From: Craterostigma plantagineum
Taxonomy: Eukaryota > Streptophyta > Magnoliopsida > Lamiales > Linderniaceae
Assembly (NCBI GenBank): GCA_027422505.1
Contig: JAPQWV010000001.1
Coordinates: 3,596,001 to 3,660,000, forward strand
DNA: 64,000 nt
Direction of reading: 5' to 3'
Shown: positions 56,101-64,000 of the stretch, one piece after another
Numbering within the stretch: position 1 is the first letter of the stretch
Layout of the letters: each line of letters begins with the position of its first letter
Notes under the pieces: model-generated
The model's input: the letters and a program-made list of their open reading frames with translations, nothing else
The model's database searches: none
What the model was told of the DNA's origin: nothing
Program-made: the position numbers and the translations under genes

Positions 56101-57768
56101 CCTTACATGATATGGAAGACAAAGAAGCTGAGCAAGATCAAGAAACCGAAAAATCATGGATGGGGGAAAATGAGAATTCCATTGAAAGCCCTACAGTTGA
56201 AGAGAAGGGTAACAAAGAAAACACTCAAGACTTCAATGTAGTCGATTACCGACGAAGAACTAAAGCCAGTAAAAGGGAAAAAGAGCGAGAGAAGAACCGT
56301 GTGGCTACAGAGCGGGCCATACGCGAAGCCCGTGAGAGGGCTTTCACTGAGGCCCGTGAAAGGGCCGAGAGAGCTGCTGTGGAGAGGGCAACAGCTGAAG
56401 CTCGGCAGAGAGTTCTTGCAGAGGCTAAGGAGAGACTAGAAAAATCTTCGACTTTATCAGCTAAATCGACTGTTAATAAAGTATCAAATGAAGCTAAGCT
56501 AAAAGCAGAGCGTGTTGCTGTAGATAGAGTATTAGCTGAGGCCTGTGAACGTGCTCTAGAGAAAGTTATGTCTCAGAAAAATAAAATGCAAGTCGATAAG
56601 CTTTCTGGTGAGATATTTTCTCATGGGACATTGCACGATAATGAATTGAAGCACAGCTTCTCGTCATCAGTAAGTATAGGCCTCTTTCTTCTGCATGGCC
56701 ATGCATGTAATTGATATTCTATTCTGTAATAAGGCAAATAATTGGGTTTTTGTAATGTTTCCATAGGATATGGAGAACATTGGTGGGGGCTAATACTGAA
56801 TCAGCACTGAGAAACAAAGCCCGATTAGAGAGGCATCAGAGAATAATGGAACGAGCGGTATGCCTTTTTCTCCATCTTTGTTAGCATTGCTGTAGAGGAA
56901 ATTAGAGGCGTGATGATAATGGTCGTAATGTCGATTTCTTCTGCTTTCTGGTATTTTTTCAGGCAAAAGCTCTAGCGGAGAAGAACATGCGCGATGTTAT
57001 TGCACAAAAGGAACAAGCTGAGAGAAATGTAATATTTCTTGCGGAAAGTGCTTTACTCATTTTGGCACACAATAAATTTTGGGTTATATTGCAGAGTCTG
57101 TCTGAATCTCTTGATGCTGAGATTAAGAGGTGGGCTACCGGGAAAGAAGGGAACCTGCGCGCTCTTCTCTCGACTCTACAATACGTACGAAAATTTCTTC
57201 GACTAGCTATTCGCTTATCATCTATTCAGTTATTTCCTTTTTTTGAACCAAAACTAGCATGCCTTGATGTCCATTGACCCTCTAGTGGAAGAAAAACAGT
57301 TGAATAACCATGTTTTTCACTGAGCAATGAGCTACCCTTACTATGAAAAACGCAGTTTTTCCTTCATAATTCCTCGAACAGAATGCTCATTATCCAATAT
57401 TGAAATGCGTTGTATATTTCGTACGTCACACGCAGATTCTTAGGCCGAAAAGTGGTTGGCAACCTATTTCGCTGACTGAGATCATAACAGCTGCAGCAGT
57501 AAAAAAGGCTTACAGAAAGGCGACTCTCTACGTCCATCCTGATAAATTGCAGCAAAGAGGAGCTTCGATCCAACAAAAATACACATGCGAAAAGCTCTTC
57601 GATATTCTTAAGGTATGTTTTTATCTCATCTTTTTATTTTTTTTTAACCTCATGAATGAAAAATTCAGTTCTCAACAGGTGCAATCTTCCCCCTTTTTTT
57701 CTGATCTGTTAAATAAATGTCTGATTTCTCAGGCTGCATGGAACAAGTTCAACTCAGAAGAGAGGTGA
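53160..57768 (+). CDS. Auxilin-like J-domain protein (AUXILIN-LIKE1 type), seven exons, frame damaged
   Basis: Cofactor that recruits Hsc70 through its J domain to strip clathrin from coated vesicles. Exons: 53160-53485, 53673-56669, 56767-56857, 56963-57028, 57095-57184, 57436-57612, 57733-57768, all with GT-AG introns. The N-terminus ([27 protein letters not shown]) is followed by a long acidic middle, a charged helix ([20 protein letters not shown]...[10 protein letters not shown]) typical of plant auxilins, [20 protein letters not shown], and a C-terminal J domain with HPDK ([18 protein letters not shown]) ending [11 protein letters not shown]. Damage: one base missing in the T-run at 53853-53855, a -1 at about 54019 and a +1 near 54105, an in-frame TAA at 54660-54662, and exon 3 with 91 instead of 90 bp (G5 run at 56783). 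Either a decaying copy or assembly errors. The total of about 1,260 codons suits the family. Confidence 0.88.
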
Positions 57769-57954
57769 TTGATTAGTAGAGGTAATTATTCATATAATTA
57801 CATTTATTGAGGAAGATGTCATATTTCTCTCAATTTAACACCTATTAGATAATGTCGGCTGTTAGAAAATTACTGTCCTATGTTGATGATTATGTCCGTC
57901 AGATACTTGATACTTATGTTTGTGATAAAATAATATATATATATATATATATAT

Positions 57955-58344
57955 AGAGATTTGCTATGGTGCCCACCTACCGTGAGCAACCACCGTGAGC
58001 ACCATAAGCAAATCTCTCAATTTGGTGCGTTTTTTCAGTTCTCAACGCCAACAAAACATCCGTAGACCATCTCATATCAATTGCTAACCTAAATCACCAT
58101 CTCAAACACGTTAAATTCTAAAGAAAATTCATTATTTATTATTCACATGTGGACGACATACAAAGGTGATGATTTTCTTAGAATTTAACGTGTTTGAGAC
58201 GGTGATTTAGGTTAGCAATTGATATGAGATGGTCTACGGATGTTTTGTTGGCGTTGAGAACCGAAAAAACGCACCAAATTGAGAGATTTGCTTATGGTGC
58301 TCACGGTGGTTGCTCACGGTAGGTGGGCACCATAGCAAATCTCT
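57955..58344. mobile_element. Foldback MITE in a TA microsatellite, copy 2
   Basis: A 390-bp long inverted repeat beginning AGAGATTTGCTATGGTGCCC and ending GGGCACCATAGCAAATCTCT, embedded between (TA) runs at 57931-57954 and 58345-58363. The arms pair almost perfectly around the centre near 58140-58150. Same family as 17987-18370, with better-kept arms. It lies 190 bp after the auxilin-like stop codon. Confidence 0.88.
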
Positions 58345-58363
58345 ATATATATATATATATATT

Positions 58364-60970
58364 GTATCACGAACTCGTGAATTTAATTTACAAGACAATC
58401 GGAGTGAGTCACGTAAAGGCTATTGTGTCCACAGCTTTTTATATATACTTTTGACAAAAGGTAACGGACGATCAATGTTATTTCTTAGCAGCAAAGGAGT
58501 AAGAGAAGCAAAAATAAAAAGAATAATCATTTCAATCAAGTAGATCAATAATTGGCTCAAAGGGAATATAGCTTTACGGCAACATTGGACGACACTCGTC
58601 GAACTCCGATATTTCTCAAATATAGATTTTTATTAGATAAGTTCACAACTTGGTTTGCTTATTTATGTGAGAAATACGACAATGCCAATGTAATTAACTA
58701 TCGGCAGCAAAAATTTATATATTATTTAAGCTCGGGTTGGGTTGGATTACTTTATTCAATTTTATGTGATGATTACTATAATGAGCACGAACATAAAATA
58801 AAAATATTTTTGTTCGCGTGGAAAATATCTTCAAGAATCGTGTTTGCCCGTCATTGTAGTTTGATGACAGAATATCATTTCGATAATTTACTATAGAAAA
58901 AGGCTTGGAATGTCGCATCATGACATAAGATATAACTTCATGCTTCAACTAAATAAATCAATTTGACATTTACATACATTATATGGCTTTTACTTTTTAT
59001 TCCAAAATGATTTTCCTGTCTTAAGAAAAGGCATTCTCTCAACTATTGATTAAGTGGTCACTTTGTCTTGCATATGCAATCTTATCTTTTGAACAAAGTC
59101 AATTATTCCAATGATCGCTATTTAAAGTTAATGTAATGACGGTTTTTCAAACCATTAACGAAATTATTATTTCTAGTATTAGCCAAATTTTCAGTGGATT
59201 AGTAACATCAACGACATTAAATAAATCCCAACTCGATATGCTAGCTATTAGTTAAGGGTAACTGTTCGTTAGAAAATCTATGGTGGGTTTATTTACAGCT
59301 AATCTCAATTATAGTCAATTAAGACCGTAAAGTTGACTTGCGCACTAAGTATGTTGAAGATTGCCTAAAGCTTAAGAAGATAAGATCTTAACGTTTTCTT
59401 TAATTCATAGGTTAATAAATCCTTCCTTGATCAATGGAATCGAACCATTAGGGGATCTCTAAAGCATGTTTAACGTTGTGCACTTTTAGGGCAAACTATT
59501 ATCTTTAAATAAAATATATTGTTGCAATAATCATGAAGCATAATAACTGATATGACCATCTCGTTAAAGCTTCTAAAAGATTTAGTGCATTAATCTATAT
59601 TCACGGGAAAATGGATAGAGTAGCTTTATTATCCAAATTTTTAAGAACCTTTTCTCCTTTTTAGTTAATTGCAAACGCGTGTCCAAAAGCCTGAGAATTT
59701 TTCTCTTCTTTTCTGCGTTCGATGTTTGACCTATAGCGGATAATTAGTGGGTAAGTCGGTTAAAAGGATAGTTAACTTGATAAATATAGAAAGATATGAA
59801 CATTGTAGTTACTTTGATGATTTGATGAAGAATTGTTAACGATAAACTATAATTTTCAATAATCGAAATTAATTTGATAAAGAATGTCCTCTAACATCGA
59901 AAACTTTCTTTATAAGGCGAAGCACAACCACAAAGCACATGATTAACCCATTGAAGAATTTCCTATTTTGATTATTATTTCATTAAAGTAATTACTACTT
60001 CCCATGCCTCGACGACACGTAAACTATTGACACTATTTATGAGAGGAGAGGACATATATGTATATATATATAATAAAATATAAAGTGTTGTAGAGTTCAT
60101 ATGAATTCTACATCAGCCACAGACGAGTTCACGGTTCGATGATTTTCGTGATTTTAACTTTTTCTTTTCTTTCAGTCTCTTGTTAACAATGACTTCTTTA
60201 CAAGTTTTGGTAATAATACACATAATAATGTTTTCTCAACAATAAATCATAAAATTCTCATGATAGAATACCTTTTAGTTCCTTCCATGCAAGGTAATAA
60301 ATTCTCAATTTTCATCTTTCTTAGTGTAAACATATAAAATGATGAAATAAATCCAATACCTCGTAACAACACAACAGCATAGTACTGTTTTGGTAAATAA
60401 AGAGTGATTTTTCTGTAGTCACATATTGTTGCAATAATTGGAAAAGGTGTGTAAGAGTCTAGCAATATAATTTGATTATGATAGCTTGGAGACTTTATAT
60501 TATCCCTTTTCCCTCGTAATTTCAATAACTTTTCCTTAGCAGAAAAAAAAAATGATTTATGAACGACCAAGACCTTTTATCAACCTTAATATTTATCATG
60601 TCAAGTCAATGCTCGAAACACACACCCACACAAGCGCACACACACGAGATTATAATTATGTCTTCACATATACCTAATATTTTGAAATTTAATTTATTTT
60701 TCCACCCATTGGGGGTGTCGCGATCGAATTGATATATCTTCCTATTGATAAAAGACCCATTAATTTAACTACAGCACAAGTCTTCGAAACTCCTTGGCAT
60801 GTCGTTTTATTGGTCCCTATGTTCACTTTATTATTAGATATAGCTCAAAACAAAAACAAACAAAGATCCGACCATTTGCTGAAAATAAAGACCCAATTTT
60901 GAAAAAAATAATACAAAATATGTATTATTAGGAAAGGGAAAAAAATTACAAAAAATCGCATAACCTCTTC
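58364..60970. other. AT-rich intergenic, no gene supported
   Basis: 2.6 kb with AT-rich sequence, a CA-rich patch at 60618-60645 and short frames without domains. No complete mobile element is seen. Confidence 0.45.
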
Positions 60971-60975
60971 CCATC

Positions 60976-60983
60976 TATAAATA
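60976..60983 (+). promoter_or_regulatory. Probable TATA box of the DUF4408 gene
   Basis: TATAAATA in CATCTATAAATACC, about 240 bp upstream of the start codon. It implies a 5' UTR of roughly 200 nt that contains two upstream ATGs (61108 and 61166). Confidence 0.6.
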
Positions 60984-61222
60984 CCTCTCCTCATACGCAC
61001 AAACTCTCAAAAAACACAAAACAACGTAAACTGAAAAATCAGAGCGAAAATAAAAAGCCAAAAATAAATTGTGCGTGTGCGTACTGTGTGTGTGTGTGTC
61101 TTTCTGTATGAGCTATACGATCTGCGTCTGTTCAACTCCTACATTTCAAATCGATTCATCTTTGAATGCTATCACCATAATCAAATTACGAAGTTCGATC
61201 GACTCATCGGAGTTTGAATCCC

Positions 61223-62044
61223 ATGGAGCCAGCGACGCAATTGTTCGACGACGCCGTCAAATCGGAGAAGCAGATGGCGCTCGCCAAGTACAACCTCGTC
61301 CGGCGAATCGTCAGGCTACGCCAGGTTCTCGAGCTCGTCGTTCTCTGCGCGGCGATCTCGTGGTCGTCGGCGCGCGTGCCGGTGGTCTTCGGCGGCGCGT
61401 GCGCCTGCCTCGCGAAGCTGTACGGTTTCGTGTTCAACCACCACGTCGTGTTTCTGATTGGGAACGGAATCATCGTTGCGCTGTGCGTGCTCTGCCGTCG
61501 GGGTGGCGATGGCGAGGGCGGTGACGGTGGTTTTGGGGATTGTGGCGGCGAGGGTGACTTCTACGACGATTACGTGAAGCACAGCGGCTCGAGCTCGTCT
61601 CCGCCGCGCGATGACGTGGCGAAGGAAAGCGACGGAGCGGCGGAGTCGGTCGTCGCGCGTTACGAGGAGGTAGCAGAGACGTCGATTCCTCACGGTGACG
61701 GCGCGGCAAAGGCCGTTACGGTGTTCGATGACGTGGCAGCGGCGACTTCTCCCAGCGACGGCGTGGCGGAGGCGATAGAGATGGCGTCGAGGCAGATAAA
61801 GAGGTTCGAGAGGACTCAATCGGAGAGGCTGAGAAGAGCGATCGCTCCTGCTCGGCGGTCGGCGGAGCTACGGCGTTCGGAGACGGATATTCTCCGGAAA
61901 ATTCCTCCTGCGTCGGACATCGATCGTCTCGACGGCGAAGAATTCCGACGAGCAATCGACGCCTTCATCGACGAACACTGGAACAGAAAAGGAGCGAAAC
62001 AGAGCAAGGAATTTGCAGAGTATCGATTGCTGAAAGTTACGTGA
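61223..62044 (+). CDS. DUF4408/DUF761 domain membrane protein, unknown function
   Basis: A 273-residue single-exon plant protein. The N-terminal DUF4408-type part (about 20-92) has KYNLVRRIVRLRQVLELVVL and two hydrophobic segments (about 33-48 and 73-91), suggesting a membrane-anchored protein. A low-complexity acidic and Gly-rich linker follows, then a helix AIEMASRQIKRFERTQSERLRRA (about 182-204) and a C-terminal DUF761 block, DIDRLDGEEFRRAIDAFIDE, near 230-252, the end seen in cotton-fibre-type proteins. Function is unknown; relatives are reported as stress-responsive. The ATG at 61223 (CCATGGAG) is the first in this frame. A TATAAATA lies at 60976. An upstream ATG at 61108 opens a 138-codon frame that overlaps the main start and ends at 61524, and a five-codon frame (MLSP-stop) lies at 61166-61180. 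The frame is intact and GC-rich, unlike its flanks. Confidence 0.88.
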   Translation: MEPATQLFDDAVKSEKQMALAKYNLVRRIVRLRQVLELVVLCAAISWSSARVPVVFGGACACLAKLYGFVFNHHVVFLIGNGIIVALCVLCRRGGDGEGGDGGFGDCGGEGDFYDDYVKHSGSSSSPPRDDVAKESDGAAESVVARYEEVAETSIPHGDGAAKAVTVFDDVAAATSPSDGVAEAIEMASRQIKRFERTQSERLRRAIAPARRSAELRRSETDILRKIPPASDIDRLDGEEFRRAIDAFIDEHWNRKGAKQSKEFAEYRLLKVT

Positions 62045-63330
62045 TTACCCTTTCGATATGTTTAGCCTTCTCAGTACTCTTCAGGGGTATAACCGTCCTA
62101 TTTTTCATTATGCTGGAGAATTATAAGACCATAATAAGAGAATAGTGTACTATATTTTCACGTAGTACTATTCTGTCTATTATTTTGTTTCCCTTCAGAC
62201 TCGCTATGTTGTTGGCTCTGAAATAAAAATAGTACCAATTTTAGTATTCTGTCTTGGAAATTTAAATATACGTGCCATACTATGTTTGCGTGGTCAGAGG
62301 TGAAAACTTGCATATGTTGGTTCTTTTATTATGAAATAATAATGAGAGAAAATCTGCACGTATAGCTAGATCTCCCACTTACATTTAGATGTTTATATTG
62401 TAAAATATATGAATTGACGAAAAAAATAAGATACAGATTCGTAATAATCATACACAAATATTATAACTAAAGTCATGACAAGCAGAAAGAATGGCTAATG
62501 GTTAATGTTAGGCATAAGTGGTACTTTGGTTTATTTATAAATTTTATGGGCATGGACACCCACTTTAACGCGTACCTTCTCTTTTTTTGATATCTCCATA
62601 TTGGCTTGCATATGAATTACCTTTTGATTTTGTTTGCATTTGTGTGTTTTTTGTATTTAATTTTCTTTTTTTTATTTTCTATTTTATTGTTGGGTCACCA
62701 TTAGATCTCTAAAATCGAGGCTGCCCGTGATTTAAGAGTGGAAACCAAAGTGATTCTTTTAGTATTTTGCAACTGAAGCATATAAAGGAAAGATTACTAA
62801 ACCTATATGTTATATAACGCTAACCCGCAAGTCATTGTATAATATTGTACAATAAATAATCAAGGTATCCAATTAAATCCCATAAAGTAGTTAAACATAT
62901 GATGATTTAGTGATTCATACAAAACCCCTAAATCAGTGGCTTTTAATCATCTGGTTTAACTTTTCATTTATTTATTTTGGGTTTATGGAAAAAGGAAGCT
63001 TTCACCATTAACTTTTCATCGAGTAATAATTACTGGGCCTAATACATTGAGAGTGGAGTTATATTGGAACATTCTTTTTTATTTTTTATTTTTTTCTCTC
63101 TATGCGAAATCATCGTTTAATATGGTCATTATAATACACATTCGTGCGATCTTGAAATGACTTATCAACTTTATATAATTTCGTTAAATCTCGTCATTAA
63201 AAATCATTTCAAGCTCGAGTGATTAAGGTTTTTGAAAGTTTTGAGGGAACATTGTAGATCTATCCTGATTGTAAGTGTTTGGTGTTCATTTAAATGATTG
63301 TTATCAATCAAATTAATGTGTATATAGGAT
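62045..63330. other. 3' flank and AT-rich intergenic
   Basis: No gene or complete repeat is recognised. It contains the probable 3' UTR of the DUF4408 gene. Confidence 0.45.
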
Positions 63331-63414
63331 AAGGTGAAAGTAGTTAAATTCATTATTGTTCCTTTTTTTGGCAAGGTGAAAGTAGTTAAATTCATTATTG
63401 TTCCTTTTTCTGGC
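63331..63414. repeat. 42-bp tandem duplication
   Basis: AAGGTGAAAGTAGTTAAATT and the following CATTATTGTTCCTTTTTTTGGC occur twice in a row, with one difference (TTTTTTTGGC against TTTTTCTGGC). Confidence 0.9.
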
Positions 63415-64000
63415 AATTATAGTCTATAACACCACTTCAAGATAAGCTCAACGAAATGTAGATTATATTTTATGGGCATCGTTCAACATGATTTATTTTA
63501 CGAATACTTCATTCTTGTCACTTCTTAGATTAATCTCGAACAGCATAGCATATGCACCTTATTTTTATTATGTATTGGATTAGAATGGTTTGGTGTAACT
63601 TCAATATATAAAAATTAACCAAACAAAAAAATTAATATCTATCAAAACTTGCAGAAAATTTGAAGTGACGCATCATATGTTTTATTGTTTTAACAACTTT
63701 TACATCATAACCTTCATACATTTATATAATTGCTTGCCAAACACTAATACTACTCCTTGATTGTTAAAATACGAAATGGCCCATGTTTAGCTACCACCAA
63801 ATTTAATTGTAATTTAAATATATTTATTCCTTGACCATCTTTCATAAAGCAAAACAAACGGCTTGCCTTGGGAGCTAATGCTTCATTAGATTATGAGGCG
63901 CTAATATAATATATATGTTGGACAATTTATAATAGTTTGGTGAATATCCTTTATCCACTATAAGGGAACATGATGACTTGGTGACCAAATTTATTTATAT
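63415..64000. other. AT-rich intergenic to the window end
   Basis: No coding, RNA or repeat feature recognised. Confidence 0.4.

Noticed and set aside
58552..58896. A 114-codon frame with aromatic-rich sequence
   Set aside because: AT-rich composition, no domain, no ATG-context or splice support. Probably chance.
61316..61955. Arg-rich minus-strand frames up to 167 codons
   Set aside because: They lie opposite the GC-rich DUF4408 coding region, where long antisense frames are expected.

Overview
This window is plant nuclear DNA, almost certainly from a eudicot. It holds spliced plant-type genes (a fatty-acid-elongase ketoacyl-CoA synthase, a RADIALIS-like single-MYB protein, an auxilin-like J-domain protein, a DUF4408/DUF761 protein), a nuclear tRNA-Ala, and more than half of it is transposon sequence (Mutator-like, Copia, LINE, hAT, Tourist- and Stowaway-like). 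The RADIALIS-like gene would suit an asterid such as a Lamiales species, but the sequence does not settle that.

Layout: positions 1-13029 are a decayed Mutator-like (MULE) complex. It has an Ulp1-protease-like gene (+), a MURA-type transposase (+), blocks of a reiterated GGGTCCC/GGGACC motif, a second Ulp1-like gene in inverse orientation, a captured DEK-C host-gene fragment, and a right terminal inverted repeat (TIR) at 13029. Positions 13327-17513 are a host gene island: tRNA-Ala(TGC), the KCS gene, a Tourist-like MITE and the RADIALIS-like gene. Positions 17987-22662 hold MITEs, a hAT-like element and tandem duplications. Positions 22850-29144 are a full-length but broken Copia retrotransposon with 5-bp target duplications (TTTAG); a hAT element is nested in its 3' LTR. 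Positions 29562-30190 are a short element that shares its TIR with the 13029 end. Positions 30339-39978 are a near-complete 9.64-kb MULE with a 9-bp target duplication, an open transposase frame and an Ulp1-like gene. Positions 41922-49971 are a LINE split by a 3.27-kb LTR-type insertion. Positions 50694-52820 are an element with 243-bp TIRs. Positions 53160-57768 are the auxilin-like gene, and 61223-62044 the DUF4408 gene. The remaining AT-rich stretches hold nothing I can name.

The most interesting system is the pair of MULE families. Both carry an Ulp1-type peptidase gene upstream of, and on the same strand as, a MURA-like transposase, as in the Kaonashi (KI) elements of Arabidopsis. Each also carries large internal arrays of its own short motif: GGTAT/GGTAC in one family, GGGTCCC in the other, spaced roughly 20-35 bp. 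I infer that these arrays could be transposase- or host-factor-binding arrays; I know of no description of this combination. The Ulp1 copies range from ones that keep His and Cys to one that seems to have lost both.

A second window-wide signal is the recurrence of single-base length errors in homopolymer runs inside otherwise good reading frames, in both host genes and transposons. Part of the apparent pseudogenisation may therefore be residual assembly error.
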